Assembly: GCA_947498325.1 (NCBI GenBank)
Contig: CANMKE010000015.1
Coordinates: forward strand, 55,784 to 119,783
Source: an uncultured Persicobacter sp.
Lineage (GTDB): Bacteria > Bacteroidota > Bacteroidia > Cytophagales > Cyclobacteriaceae
Length of the DNA stretch: 64,000 bases
Reading direction: 5' to 3'
Shown: piece after piece, positions 1 to 8,430 of the stretch
Position numbering within the stretch: the first letter of the stretch is position 1
Layout of the letters: the number at the start of each line of letters is the position of its first letter
Notes under the pieces: generated by a model
What the model was told of the DNA's origin: nothing
Seen by the model: only the letters and a program-made list of their open reading frames with translations
Database searches by the model: none
Translations under genes and position numbers: made by a program

Positions 1-2058
1 GATAATGGTATTTCGGAAGTCAACCCGACGCCCCAAGCCATCAGTCAAGATACCGTCATCTAAAACCTGCAAAAGCAAATTGAAGATATCTGGATGTGCT
101 TTCTCGATTTCATCTAAAAGCACCACAGAATAAGGTTTACGACGAACTTTTTCCGTTAACTGTCCACCTTCTTCATAGCCTACATAGCCAGGAGGCGCTC
201 CAACCAATCGAGATACCGAGAATTTCTCCATATACTCAGACATATCAATCCGAATCAAAGAATCCTCTTTATCGAACAAGTAAGTGGAAAGTACCTTCGC
301 AAGCTCTGTTTTCCCAACACCCGTAGGCCCCAAGAACACAAATGAACCAATTGGCTTTTTAGGATCCTTCAAACCTACACGAGTACGCTGAATTGCTTTG
401 GTCAGCTTGCCAATCGCCTCGTCCTGTCCAATAACTTTTCCTTTGAGTTCATCACCCATACCTACCAACTTAAGGCTCTCATTTTGAGCAACTCTCTTCG
501 TTGGTACGCCAGTCATCATTGCAATAACTTCGGCAACGTTATCTTCATTAACAGTATATCTCTTAGTCTTCGTTTCCTCTTCCCAAGATGCCTTAGCCTT
601 ATCCAGTTGTTCGATCAATTTTTTCTCATTATCGCGCAACTGAGCGGCTTCCTCATACTTCTGGGACTTAACAACGCGGTTTTTTTCTACCTTGATATTC
701 TCAATAGCATCTTCAAGTTTCAGAATTTCATCTGGCACATGAATGTTATTAATATGAACACGTGCACCCGCTTCATCCAAAACATCAATTGCTTTATCCG
801 GCAAGAAGCGATCACTGATATATCGATCCGATAATTTTACACAAGCTTGAATAGCCTCAGGTGTATAATTAACGTGATGATGCTCTTCATATTTAGATTT
901 GATATTATTCAAAATCTCCATGGTTTCCTCTGGCGTCGCAGCATCGACCATTACTTGCTGGAATCGACGAGCCAAAGCTCCATCCTTTTCAATATACTGA
1001 CGATACTCGTCGAGGGTAGTCGCTCCAATACATTGTATTTCTCCACGTGCAAGGGCAGGTTTGAACATATTCGAAGCATCCAGCGAACCCGAAGCTCCTC
1101 CAGCACCAACAATCGTGTGAAGTTCATCAATAAACAGGATAACATCTGGAGATTTTTCCAATTCATTCATGACCGCCTTCATTCGCTCTTCGAACTGACC
1201 ACGGTACTTGGTTCCTGCTACTAAAGATGCCAAATCCAACGTCAGCACACGTTTGTCAAACAACACACGTGAAACTTTTCGCTGAATAATTCGCAAGGCA
1301 AGACCTTCCGCTATTGCGGTTTTACCTACACCAGGCTCCCCAATCAATATAGGATTGTTTTTCTTTCGACGACTCAGGATCTGCGCAACACGCTCAATCT
1401 CTTTGTCTCTTCCTACGATCGGGTCTAATTTGCCATCTTCAGCCATTTTAGTCAAATCTCGACCAAAATTGTCTAATACTGGGGTACGTGACTTCTCGTT
1501 TCCTTTTGAGTACTCCTTGCTACTTCCACCACCAACTCCACCACTGGAAGTACCTGCAGAACCGAAAATTTGTGGAGTCTCAGGATTTTTGGTCTCATCT
1601 GACTCTCCTAAATTTCTGTTTTCCATATGATACTCAAGTAATTCTTTAACTACGTCGTAATTAACATCAAATTTCTCTAAAATTTGTGTCGCTATATTAT
1701 CCTCATCACGCAATATTGAAAGTAGTAAATGCTCGGTACCTATGAGCTGTGACTTAAAAATCTTAGCTTCAAGATAAGTGATCTTTAATACTTTTTCAGA
1801 CTGCCTTGTTAACGGAATATTTGTCAGGTTTTTCACGTTACTCAGGGCGGTACCTTTCGTTGACTGCTCAACTGCTTGGCGCAATTCCTCTAAAGTAACA
1901 CCTAATTTTTTGAGCAAGTGCACCGCAACCCCCTCACCCTCACGGATGATACCGAGGAGAAGATGCTCGGTACCGATATAATCATGCCCGAGTCTCAGGG
2001 CTTCCTCTCTACTCAGGGAAATAACCTCTTTTACTCTATTTGAAAATTTTGCTTCCAT
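1..2058 (-). CDS. clpC: ATP-dependent Clp protease ATP-binding subunit ClpC (3' part outside the window)
   Basis: This is a Hsp100 AAA+ unfoldase that feeds substrates to ClpP. The 686 codons visible from ATG 2056-2058 cover the start and most of the protein; the family is about 840 residues, so roughly the last 150 lie beyond base 1. Two Clp-N repeats come first, each containing GTEHLLL. A Gly/Ser-rich linker follows, then the first AAA+ module with Walker A GEPGVGKT near residue 240 and Walker B LFIDELHT near 307. A UVR-like middle segment (EEAAQLRD) follows near 470, which marks ClpC rather than ClpB or ClpA. The second module has Walker A GPTGVGKT near 575. The frame is open to base 1 (ending in RVDFRNTII), so nothing looks broken. 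It stands alone, with the next leftward gene (wbqC-like) ending 89 bp upstream. The identification is firm. Confidence 0.97.
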   Translation of the reverse strand, partial: MEAKFSNRVKEVISLSREEALRLGHDYIGTEHLLLGIIREGEGVAVHLLKKLGVTLEELRQAVEQSTKGTALSNVKNLTNIPLTRQSEKVLKITYLEAKIFKSQLIGTEHLLLSILRDEDNIATQILEKFDVNYDVVKELLEYHMENRNLGESDETKNPETPQIFGSAGTSSGGVGGGSSKEYSKGNEKSRTPVLDNFGRDLTKMAEDGKLDPIVGRDKEIERVAQILSRRKKNNPILIGEPGVGKTAIAEGLALRIIQRKVSRVLFDKRVLTLDLASLVAGTKYRGQFEERMKAVMNELEKSPDVILFIDELHTIVGAGGASGSLDASNMFKPALARGEIQCIGATTLDEYRQYIEKDGALARRFQQVMVDAATPEETMEILNNIKSKYEEHHHVNYTPEAIQACVKLSDRYISDRFLPDKAIDVLDEAGARVHINNIHVPDEILKLEDAIENIKVEKNRVVKSQKYEEAAQLRDNEKKLIEQLDKAKASWEEETKTKRYTVNEDNVAEVIAMMTGVPTKRVAQNESLKLVGMGDELKGKVIGQDEAIGKLTKAIQRTRVGLKDPKKPIGSFVFLGPTGVGKTELAKVLSTYLFDKEDSLIRIDMSEYMEKFSVSRLVGAPPGYVGYEEGGQLTEKVRRKPYSVVLLDEIEKAHPDIFNLLLQVLDDGILTDGLGRRVDFRNTII

Positions 2059-2147
2059 ACCTATGGGGTTTGGCGGTTTAAGCGTTAAATGGATAATTAT
2101 TTTTCGTTTCTCTTATTCTCATTAAAACGGAATAAAAATCTGTTTTG

Positions 2148-2795
2148 TTACTTACACTTAACCGATTGTTGAATAACATTTCTTGCATTAGGACCTTCAC
2201 AAAACAATAAGTCCAATACACTTAAATTGCTGACAAATTCATTACCAAAGAGTTGAGGATACGGGAATGGCACTAAAATTCCATTTTTGTCATAATCAAC
2301 TTTGGGCTGTAACCTGTCACGCATGTCAATAATTTTGTCGGAGTCGGAATATTTGGCATACTCGTCTGTCAGACTGATTTCCTTTTTTATTCCTAAAAGC
2401 TTGAACAACACCTTCAGCAATGAGAGGTTAAACTCAAAAAGCGTCGTTTGCTCCCCAAAAAACACAGGCTCAAGAAAGTCGATATAATGTTCAAAAAATG
2501 GGGCTTTACCATAAGCTGTTTTAATGGAACGCCAGTGAATTTTTCGCCACTGCTGGCGATCATCCAAAAGAATTTTCTGAATATGATGTCTTTTATTTCC
2601 AGCCACCATGGGGATGGTCAAATCACGTACCCCCTGCGATGTAAGAATACGGCAACGGTTACGGTAGGTTTGTTTACTGAAGTTTTCTTGTGCTTCGATC
2701 AGCAACTTTTCCGATTGAATAATTGCGGCGAAATATTCTACAGAAGGCAGGTAATGCAAATCAAGTAATACCTCCTTGTTCTGTAAATCAAACAT
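2148..2795 (-). CDS. WbqC family protein
   Basis: The 215-residue protein has the pattern of the WbqC family (PF08889). It opens with LDLHYLPSVEYFAAI, followed by KQTYRNRCRI, a TIPM strand, and HWRSIKTAYGKAPFFEHY in the middle. WbqC-like proteins are often found near surface polysaccharide genes, but their biochemical role is not settled, so I assign no reaction. There is no signal peptide or membrane segment, so it should be cytoplasmic. It starts 18 bp after the stop of the threonylcarbamoyl-AMP synthase gene on the same strand, so the two probably form a short operon. It is not near other polysaccharide genes here. The family call is confident; the function is unknown. Confidence 0.85.
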   Translation of the reverse strand: MFDLQNKEVLLDLHYLPSVEYFAAIIQSEKLLIEAQENFSKQTYRNRCRILTSQGVRDLTIPMVAGNKRHHIQKILLDDRQQWRKIHWRSIKTAYGKAPFFEHYIDFLEPVFFGEQTTLFEFNLSLLKVLFKLLGIKKEISLTDEYAKYSDSDKIIDMRDRLQPKVDYDKNGILVPFPYPQLFGNEFVSNLSVLDLLFCEGPNARNVIQQSVKCK

Positions 2796-2813
2796 TGTTT
2801 ATTTTTTAAATGA

Positions 2814-3443
2814 TTAAACATACTGGGAAAGATCTCCCAATCCCTCCCTGATCACCTCAAGTTCACCATTGGTGGTGTCCACCACCGTTGAGGCGACATT
2901 ATTCCCGTAGCCACCATCAATCACAATATCGACGAGGTTGGCATATTTTTCATAAATCAACTCGGGGTCGGTAGTGTATTCAAGTACTTCGTCATCATCA
3001 AGCACCGAGGTGGTAATGATCGGGTTCCCGAGTTCTTTCACTATTGCCCTTGGGATGTTATTATCGGGAATTCTGATACCCACCGTTTTCTTCTTGGCTG
3101 AAATAATTTTCGGCACTTGGTTATTGGCAGGAAACAGGAAAGTAAATGGCCCTGGCAGTGTTTTTTTCAACACCTTAAATACAGGTGTCGGGATCGAACG
3201 TGTATAAGCGGAAATATCACTGATGTCGTAACAGATGAATGAAAGACGGGTTTTATTGGCTTTTACCCCTTTAATTCTACAGACCCGATCAATGGCCTTT
3301 GCATTGTTGAAATCACATCCTATACCATATACAGTATCTGTAGGGTAGATCACCACAGCGCCATTTCTAATGGCTTTCACCACTTCAATAATCTTGCGTT
3401 CATCAGGGTTTTCTGGATATAATCGTATAAGTTCTGCAGCCAT
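2814..3443 (-). CDS. L-threonylcarbamoyladenylate synthase (Sua5/YciO/YrdC family)
   Basis: Family members make threonylcarbamoyl-AMP from threonine, bicarbonate and ATP, the first step of tRNA t6A37 modification. The 209-residue protein is a single YrdC domain with [11 protein letters not shown] at residues 34-44, a Lys/Arg-rich stretch (KGVKANKTR) near 78-86, the PGPFTFLF strand and the TVGIRIPDN loop. It lacks the C-terminal Sua5 domain, so it matches the short TsaC/YciO type. YciO paralogues have much weaker activity than TsaC, and which of the two this is cannot be decided here. It lies upstream of the wbqC-like gene in a likely two-gene operon and diverges from mltG across a 40-bp gap. 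Confidence 0.88.
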   Translation of the reverse strand: MAAELIRLYPENPDERKIIEVVKAIRNGAVVIYPTDTVYGIGCDFNNAKAIDRVCRIKGVKANKTRLSFICYDISDISAYTRSIPTPVFKVLKKTLPGPFTFLFPANNQVPKIISAKKKTVGIRIPDNNIPRAIVKELGNPIITTSVLDDDEVLEYTTDPELIYEKYANLVDIVIDGGYGNNVASTVVDTTNGELEVIREGLGDLSQYV

Positions 3444-3483
3444 AAATTTAAGTGATTAAAATTTTTATTATTATTGCAAAAGT

Positions 3484-4521
3484 ATGAAAAGAACAAAAAT
3501 CATAGCCATTGCCCTCATTGTAGGTTCAATGCTCAGTGCTACTTTTTTATTTTATGGATATCAACTTTTGAAATCCCCCAACATTTTGGTGGGAAAAAAA
3601 AGCCCTGAATATATCTACATCAAATCAGGAGATACTTTCAAGGATTTGCAGAATCAATTGTTCGACCGTAAGATCGTGAATGATGCTGTGGCATTTAGCT
3701 TTGTGGCCAAGCTGATGGATTTAGATAAAACCCTAAAACCTGGACGCTATAAACTAAAGCCTGACATGAACAACCGAGCGGCAATTGCCACTTTTCGCTC
3801 AGGAAACCAGGCGCCTGTCAATATTACATTTAACAATTTAAGATTCCTAAAAGATCTGCCCGCTAAATTAGCGGGAAAGTTGGAAATGGACAGCGCAGCC
3901 CTTGCTGAGGCGATAAATGATGACTCGATAATGCAGGAGTATGGTTTTGACTCCCTGAATTATAAATCAATGTTTATTCCTAATACTTATACGGTATTCT
4001 GGGATATATCGCCGAAGGAATTGCTGCAAAGAATGAATTATGAATATAAGCGGTTTTGGAATGATAGCCGTTTGGCCAAAGCCGACAGCCTTGAACTCAC
4101 TACTCAGCAGGTCTCGACTCTGGCGTCAATCGTTTACGCTGAATCCAAAAAATCTGATGAATACCCACGCATAGCTGGCGTTTATTATAATCGACTGAAG
4201 CGGGGAATTAAGTTAGATGCTGACCCGACGCTCGTTTATGCCTGGCAGGACTTTACCATTAAGCGGGTTTTGAACAAACATAAAGTTATTGACAGTCCTT
4301 TTAACACTTACAAAAACGCTGGCCTGCCCCCAGGACCGATCAATATGCCATCTATTAAAGCGATTGACGGTGTATTAAACCTTGAGCATCATAAATACCT
4401 TTATTTCTGTGCCAGCGAGGATTTCTCGGGCTATCATAATTTTGCTCGAACACTCACAGAACACAATCGAAATGCGGCAAAATTTCAGCGAGCGTTGAAC
4501 AAGGCCCGAATATATAAATAA
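3484..4521 (+). CDS. mltG: Endolytic murein transglycosylase MltG
   Basis: MltG cleaves nascent glycan strands at the inner membrane and sets their length. The 345-residue protein begins with one N-terminal membrane helix (about residues 7-27). A LysM-like stretch follows (YIYIKSGDTFKDLQNQL), then the YceG/MltG catalytic domain. The motif LASIVYAES places the catalytic glutamate at residue 220, and the later DPTLVYAW and NTYKNAGLPPGPI motifs are typical. The length is normal for the family. The ATG follows a short AT-rich gap with an imperfect TAnnTTTG-type box (TATTATTG) just upstream, so the mRNA leader may be very short. A strong hairpin terminator follows at 4569-4601. Confidence 0.93.
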   Translation: MKRTKIIAIALIVGSMLSATFLFYGYQLLKSPNILVGKKSPEYIYIKSGDTFKDLQNQLFDRKIVNDAVAFSFVAKLMDLDKTLKPGRYKLKPDMNNRAAIATFRSGNQAPVNITFNNLRFLKDLPAKLAGKLEMDSAALAEAINDDSIMQEYGFDSLNYKSMFIPNTYTVFWDISPKELLQRMNYEYKRFWNDSRLAKADSLELTTQQVSTLASIVYAESKKSDEYPRIAGVYYNRLKRGIKLDADPTLVYAWQDFTIKRVLNKHKVIDSPFNTYKNAGLPPGPINMPSIKAIDGVLNLEHHKYLYFCASEDFSGYHNFARTLTEHNRNAAKFQRALNKARIYK

Positions 4522-4568
4522 GCAAGTGTGGTCGTCAGTCTATATTGCGACAATCTCAGCTTAAAAGT

Positions 4569-4608
4569 AAAGTCCATGAATCAAGAAGATCCATGGACTT
4601 TTTTTATT
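4569..4608 (+). terminator. Rho-independent terminator after mltG
   Basis: A perfect 10-bp stem (AAAGTCCATG at 4569-4578 with CATGGACTTT at 4592-4601) encloses a 13-nt loop and is followed by a T tract on the + strand. The T tract overlaps the stop codon of the leftward reductase gene, so the site separates the convergent genes. Confidence 0.8.
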
Positions 4609-5131
4609 TCTTTTTATAGGTGAGCATCAATACGCCTGAAGGGTAATTTTCTGAAGAGACCAAATCAAAACCGGTTTCCTTTACTCCCGACGGAAACAAG
4701 GGAATCCCCCCTCCAATAATGGTTGGAATCAGGCAAATCATCATCTCATCGATCAGTTCATGGTTTAGGCAATGTCCAACTAACTGACCTCCCCCGAGTA
4801 ACCACACATTTTTTTCTCGCTGAATTGAAGTCAGCACCTCTGCGTTCAACTCATTCACCACCATAGTATTTGGCGTCTTCGCCTTATAATCAGCCTGAGT
4901 GGTTACAATATAGGTTTGATGCTCAGGGTAAGGCCAGTCCACACCAAAACCCAATATTTCCTCGTACGATTGTCGGCCCATCAGAATCACATCAACGCCG
5001 TTCAAAAAATCAGCATAGCCATAATCCAGCTGATCGGGATTTGGTACCGCATAAAGCCAGTCCAGGCTACCATCTTGCCTGGCAATATACCCATCCAATG
5101 AGCTGGCAATGTATAATTGTAGTTTGTTCAT
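4604..5131 (-). CDS. Dihydrofolate reductase / RibD C-terminal domain family protein
   Basis: The 175-residue protein has the fold pattern of the RibD C-terminal domain family, which resembles dihydrofolate reductase. Visible elements are YIASSLDGYIARQDGSLDWL at the N-terminus, VILMGRQSYEEI in the middle, WLLGGGQLV (nucleotide-binding loop) and LIPTIIGGGIPLF. Stand-alone proteins of this type (YyaP/YwjB-like) are presumed NADPH-dependent reductases, but their substrates are mostly unknown. It is neither a full RibD, because the deaminase domain is missing, nor clearly FolA. It starts only 3 bp after the upstream FKBP gene stops, so it is probably the last gene of the leftward FKBP operon. Confidence 0.82.
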   Translation of the reverse strand: MNKLQLYIASSLDGYIARQDGSLDWLYAVPNPDQLDYGYADFLNGVDVILMGRQSYEEILGFGVDWPYPEHQTYIVTTQADYKAKTPNTMVVNELNAEVLTSIQREKNVWLLGGGQLVGHCLNHELIDEMMICLIPTIIGGGIPLFPSGVKETGFDLVSSENYPSGVLMLTYKKK

Positions 5132-5134
5132 CTT

Positions 5135-5593
5135 TTAAAAGCCTGTTTCTCCCATTAATGCTAACAATTCTATTTCAAAAGTCAGGTGCTTACCCGCCAG
5201 TGCATGATTTTGATCCAAGGTAACACTGTCGGCAGTCAAGGCCACTACCGTTACCTGAAAAGGCTGCCCTTCGGCAGTTTGGCCCTGAAGGTTTTTCCCG
5301 ACCTCCAAAACCATCTCAGCAGGGAGGTTTAAGTTCGCTCTTGGAACCGTTACTACTTTTTGTTCCTCCCGCTCGCCATAGGCCTTTTCAGGGGCGAGGG
5401 TTAAAGATTTCTTTTCACCAACGGCCATACCAAATACCGCTTCCTCAAATCCATGAATCATCTGCCCAAATCCTAAAGCAAACTCCAGCGGTTCTTTGCC
5501 TAAAGAGGTATCGAACACCGTACCATCCTCAAGTTTCCCTGTATAGTGAACTCTGACCAAGTTCCCCTTCTCTGCTACTTCATTCATCATCAA
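5135..5593 (-). CDS. FKBP-type peptidyl-prolyl isomerase, SlyD-like (copy 1)
   Basis: The 152-residue protein is a SlyD-type prolyl isomerase/chaperone. It shows VRVHYTGKLEDGTVFDTS, GFGQMIHGFEEAVFGM, an inserted flap domain in the middle, and the closing signature NHALAGKHLTFEIELL. It has no signal peptide and no histidine-rich metal-binding tail, so it is a cytoplasmic, short SlyD. The gene lies 66 bp downstream of a second FKBP of similar design, with a hairpin terminator between them. The start could be the first ATG or the adjacent second Met; the two differ by one residue. Confidence 0.9.
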   Translation of the reverse strand: MMMNEVAEKGNLVRVHYTGKLEDGTVFDTSLGKEPLEFALGFGQMIHGFEEAVFGMAVGEKKSLTLAPEKAYGEREEQKVVTVPRANLNLPAEMVLEVGKNLQGQTAEGQPFQVTVVALTADSVTLDQNHALAGKHLTFEIELLALMGETGF

Positions 5594-5608
5594 AAAATAA
5601 AATAAAAA

Positions 5609-5637
5609 AAGCCGAGAAGCATCATGCTCCTCGGCTT
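5609..5637 (-). terminator. Hairpin terminator between the two FKBP genes
   Basis: On the minus strand a 14-bp stem with one mismatch (arms at 5624-5637 and 5609-5622, one-base loop) is followed by a run of T (A-rich 5604-5610 on +). It lies just after the stop of the upstream FKBP. It may be partial, so that the downstream genes are expressed by read-through or from their own promoter. Confidence 0.7.
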
Positions 5638-5659
5638 AAATATCGGAAAAAATCGCTAA

Positions 5660-6088
5660 TTAAGCGATCTCTACTAATTCAATATCAAATACTAAATCTT
5701 CGCCAGCCAACTCATGGTTACCATCGATAGTAACTGTCTCTTCAGTCAATTCCAAAACCTTTACAGGGAAAGGCTGCCCGTCAGGACCCTGAGCGTATAG
5801 CGTTTGACCAACGGCTACTTCCATGTCCTCAGGAAGAGAAGTACGTGGCATTTGCTGGATCATTTCAGGTCTTGACTCGCCGTATGCTTCTGCACTTGGA
5901 ATAGTAATTGTTTTTTTATCACCAATAGCCATTCCATGAACTGCTGCATCGAAACCAGGGATCATTTGACCTGCACCAAGTTCAAAAGCCAATGGCTCAC
6001 GTCCTGCTGAAGAATCAAATTGTGTTCCGTCAGTAAGACGACCTGTATAATGTACTTTTACTTGGTTTCCCTTCTCTGCTACACTCAT
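5660..6088 (-). CDS. FKBP-type peptidyl-prolyl isomerase, SlyD-like (copy 2)
   Basis: This 142-residue SlyD-like isomerase is a close paralogue of the next gene. It has VKVHYTGRLTDGTQFDSS, GAGQMIPGFDAAVHGM, and the C-terminal NHELAGEDLVFDIELVE. The inserted flap between the two halves of the FKBP fold is present. There is no signal peptide or His-rich tail. The same family, order and orientation in adjacent genes indicate tandem duplication. It is acidic and slightly shorter than its neighbour. An upstream gap of 90 bp separates it from the DUF4286 gene. Confidence 0.92.
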   Translation of the reverse strand: MSVAEKGNQVKVHYTGRLTDGTQFDSSAGREPLAFELGAGQMIPGFDAAVHGMAIGDKKTITIPSAEAYGESRPEMIQQMPRTSLPEDMEVAVGQTLYAQGPDGQPFPVKVLELTEETVTIDGNHELAGEDLVFDIELVEIA

Positions 6089-6178
6089 AGTTGTATATAT
6101 AATAATTTAAAATTTCATAATTATCCTACACCTTGAACAATAAACGTTCCAAGGTATAATATCGGCCATATTGGCAGG

Positions 6179-6487
6179 TTAATCCACCTGCTCCATAATA
6201 GAGCGGTATGCCAAGGCCTTTTCGCCGAATTTTGCTTTCGATTTTTGCTGAAGTGCTGGTGAAGATTTGGTGATATACTGGTTCAAAATCGCTTTTGATT
6301 TTGCAAAATACTGACAAACATAGGTCACCCCTTCATTTTGTTTCAAATGGGACATCAGTCGAAAAATCTTATGATCCTCGAAATACCCCGTCGCCATTAC
6401 TTCGGGCATATGTTCTTCTTTCATCCATTTTAGCCAGGCTTCTTCAATGCCCTCTTCCACCGATATGGTAACGTTATATACTATCAT
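6179..6487 (-). CDS. DUF4286 family protein
   Basis: The 102-residue cytoplasmic protein begins MIVYNVTISVEEGIEEAWLKW and continues MKEEHMPEVMATGYFEDHKIFRL. This is the pattern of DUF4286, a small ferredoxin-like family nearly restricted to Bacteroidota. The fold resembles small stress-responsive dimeric alpha/beta barrel proteins, but no function is established. The gene is first in the leftward series with the two FKBP genes, and diverges from the TPK-like gene across 243 bp. Confidence 0.82.
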   Translation of the reverse strand: MIVYNVTISVEEGIEEAWLKWMKEEHMPEVMATGYFEDHKIFRLMSHLKQNEGVTYVCQYFAKSKAILNQYITKSSPALQQKSKAKFGEKALAYRSIMEQVD

Positions 6488-6611
6488 ACACTCAGTTTTC
6501 TTATTACAATCTCAGGAAACGACAAGGCGTCTCCCCTGCATCAGCCTCTATAGGACCCGCTATTATTAAATACCAAAACACAACGACATTGGTTTATTGA
6601 ACTCCACAATG

Positions 6612-6706
6612 CCTGCAAAAAACACCATTTGCAGGAGATTATTCCGTGAAATCACCTCTTGAAATAGCGTAATTACCATCACTCTTTTGTATTTTTCAAT
6701 ACAAAA
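6612..6706. repeat. Two inverted repeats in the divergent DUF4286 / TPK-like intergenic region
   Basis: One hairpin pairs CCTGCAAA (6612-6619) with TTTGCAGG (6628-6635) around an 8-nt loop. A second pairs TTTTGTATT (6685-6693) with AATACAAAA (6698-6706) around 4 nt. The second lies 25 bp before the ATG at 6731 and has no T tract, so it looks more like an operator or promoter-region dyad than a terminator. Function is not known. Confidence 0.4.
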
Positions 6707-6730
6707 CTGCCTAAAATTTTCATAAAATCC

Positions 6731-7312
6731 ATGTCAAGTCATCATATCATCAGAGATAATCAAGAACCCGCTGTACTAATTCTGCAATTAGCCCCCACCG
6801 ACGAGGCATTTTTAGACCAAATATTGGAGTGGTCGCCAACAGTCATCACCACAACAGACTATTATGAGCGAGTAATCATGCATGGCATTAAAGTGGATTT
6901 AGTGGTGGGCCCGCCATCGCCAAATACAGAAAATCAGCCAAACCAAAAACATGATTATTTCAACTCACCCCTATCAGACAACTGGATCAATGACCTCATC
7001 AATGAATTGATTCGCAAATCCTATATTGGCTTATACATCTTCGCACCATCGAATTTATGTACGCAAATAGATACAAAAAAAGCACTACCCTTCCAAATTA
7101 GCCTGATTGACGAGCAATTTGTATGGAAATTGAGTCATAAACCCATTGACAAATGGTTTAAAGCAGGACAAAAACTTCAATCAGCTACTGCCGTCATTTA
7201 TCAAGAAGAAAAAATACTCATCAGCAAAAATGGACTATTTGAAGTACCCAATAGTGGAATGGTAAGTATTAAAGCATCTCATGCCTTTTGGTGGGCAGAG
7301 TATTTACAGTGA
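6731..7312 (+). CDS. Degenerate thiamine-pyrophosphokinase-like protein (probable pseudoenzyme)
   Basis: The 193-residue protein opens MSSHHIIRDNQEPAVLIL and continues LEWSPTVITTTDYYERV and HGIKVDLVVGPP. This matches, as I recall it, the framework of the Cytophagales proteins annotated as thiamine pyrophosphokinase. In those enzymes the corresponding places read GDFD, a DQNKTDLEKGI-like metal/substrate motif and a GRRADHTF-like motif. Here they read GPPSP, SPLSDNWINDLI and PSNLCTQIDTK. The C-terminal part (KWFKAGQKLQSATAV, then FEVPNSGMVSIKA) still follows the family. The protein therefore appears to have kept the fold but lost the catalytic acids and to be about 25 residues short. There is no stop or frameshift, so it is maintained as a gene. 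The stop lies 1 bp from the convergent yraN stop. The family link is moderate and the loss of activity is inferred. Confidence 0.6.
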   Translation: MSSHHIIRDNQEPAVLILQLAPTDEAFLDQILEWSPTVITTTDYYERVIMHGIKVDLVVGPPSPNTENQPNQKHDYFNSPLSDNWINDLINELIRKSYIGLYIFAPSNLCTQIDTKKALPFQISLIDEQFVWKLSHKPIDKWFKAGQKLQSATAVIYQEEKILISKNGLFEVPNSGMVSIKASHAFWWAEYLQ

Positions 7313-7313
7313 T

Positions 7314-7679
7314 TTAAATAAAGAAATCTTTAAAAACCGTTACCGATTGCTCAGGCTGAAAAATCACCGATACTACATCAAAACGTATTTGCCCCTTCCA
7401 GGCCTTTTTCCGGAGGAAAGCCTCTGCCACGTACTGAATCGCCCTGAACTTTTGGACACTCACCGCTTGTTCGGGGTAACCATACTTACTGCTATTTCTC
7501 GACTTCACTTCTACAAACACAAGAACCCGCTGATCCCACATAATCAAATCGACCTCGTTTCTTCCGTACCTATAGTTCCTTTCTATAAGCCGATATCCTA
7601 AATTTTGTAAATGTGATAGGGCAATATCCTCTCCTATCCGCCCAAAATGTGTATTTTTGTTTTTTGTAGTGTCCTGCAT
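7314..7679 (-). CDS. YraN/UPF0102 family putative endonuclease
   Basis: The 121-residue protein has the UPF0102 layout: GRIGEDIALSHLQNLGYRL at the start, then RNYRYGRNEVDLI, VFVEVKSR, and a C-terminal IRFDVVSV strand. EVDLI and FVEVKSR form the D-x(n)-ExK core of the PD-(D/E)xK nuclease fold. YraN-type proteins are predicted Holliday-junction-resolvase-like nucleases, but their physiological role is not fixed. It is divergent from lipB, with start codons about 28 bp apart, so the two promoters must overlap. Confidence 0.9.
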   Translation of the reverse strand: MQDTTKNKNTHFGRIGEDIALSHLQNLGYRLIERNYRYGRNEVDLIMWDQRVLVFVEVKSRNSSKYGYPEQAVSVQKFRAIQYVAEAFLRKKAWKGQIRFDVVSVIFQPEQSVTVFKDFFI

Positions 7680-7707
7680 ATTACAGCTATATCAAAAGAG
7701 ACAAACC

Positions 7708-8424
7708 ATGAATCCGAAAATAAATAAACAAGTACAATTCAAGCATTTAGGACTGATCGATTATCAGGAAGCCTGGGATTACCAGGAAGAGGTTTTTAAA
7801 AACACTGTTGACCTGAAAATTGCCAATCGGAAGCTTGAGGAGTCTGCTCAAAATATCACCGAAAACTTCCTGCTGTTCTGTGAGCACCCACATGTTTATA
7901 CTTTAGGTAAAAGCGGAAAGCCAGAACATTTGTTGCTGAATGACGAACAGCTGAAAGAAAAATCAGCAACTTATTACAAAATTAACCGTGGTGGGGATAT
8001 CACTTACCATGGCCCTGGGCAGATTGTGGCGTACCCTATTCTGGACCTGGAGAACTTCTTTACCGATATCCATAAATATATGCGATATATGGAAGAGGCC
8101 GTAATTATGACTTGTGCTGATTACGGGATAAAAGCAGGTCGAGTAGATGGACTGACAGGTGTTTGGATTGGTTTTGAGGAGATGGAAAACCCGCGTAAGA
8201 TTTGTGCCATGGGCGTAAAATCCAGTCGGTGGGTAACCATGCACGGTTTGGCATTCAATGTGAATACACAAATGGAATACTTCAAAAATATTGTCCCTTG
8301 TGGTATTTCAGACAAAGCCGTTACCTCTTTGGCGCAAGAATTGAATATGGAAATGGACATGAAAGCGGTCGAAGAAAAGCTAAAGCGCCATCTTGCTACC
8401 GTATTTGAAATGGAATTAATTTAA
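7708..8424 (+). CDS. lipB: Octanoyltransferase LipB
   Basis: LipB transfers octanoyl groups from acyl carrier protein to lipoyl domains, the first step of endogenous lipoate synthesis. RGGDITYHGPGQ lies at residues 94-105, the catalytic lysine is K171 in MGVKSSRW, and the acyl-carrying cysteine is C198 in VPCGISDK. I chose ATG 7708 because the earlier ATG (7657) lies inside the divergent yraN gene and adds 17 atypical residues, while 7708 follows a purine-rich AAAAGAG. That gives 238 residues. No lipA is visible nearby. The 134-aa gene follows after 6 bp, so the two are probably cotranscribed. Confidence 0.95.
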   Translation: MNPKINKQVQFKHLGLIDYQEAWDYQEEVFKNTVDLKIANRKLEESAQNITENFLLFCEHPHVYTLGKSGKPEHLLLNDEQLKEKSATYYKINRGGDITYHGPGQIVAYPILDLENFFTDIHKYMRYMEEAVIMTCADYGIKAGRVDGLTGVWIGFEEMENPRKICAMGVKSSRWVTMHGLAFNVNTQMEYFKNIVPCGISDKAVTSLAQELNMEMDMKAVEEKLKRHLATVFEMELI

Positions 8425-8430
8425 TTAATC

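Noticed and set aside
484..1224. Two overlapping + strand open frames opposite clpC
   Set aside because: They are antisense to a well-conserved clpC reading frame and resemble no protein; treated as shadows.
6130..6156. Imperfect hairpin ACCTTG/CCAAGGT after the DUF4286 gene
   Set aside because: It has a bulge and no T tract, so it is not convincing as a terminator.
6126..6317. 63-residue frame overlapping the end of the DUF4286 gene
   Set aside because: It is another frame of a real gene and has no coding features of its own.
7657..7707. Extended LipB start at 7657
   Set aside because: The extra 17 residues are not in the family and overlap the divergent yraN coding region; ATG 7708 has a better context.
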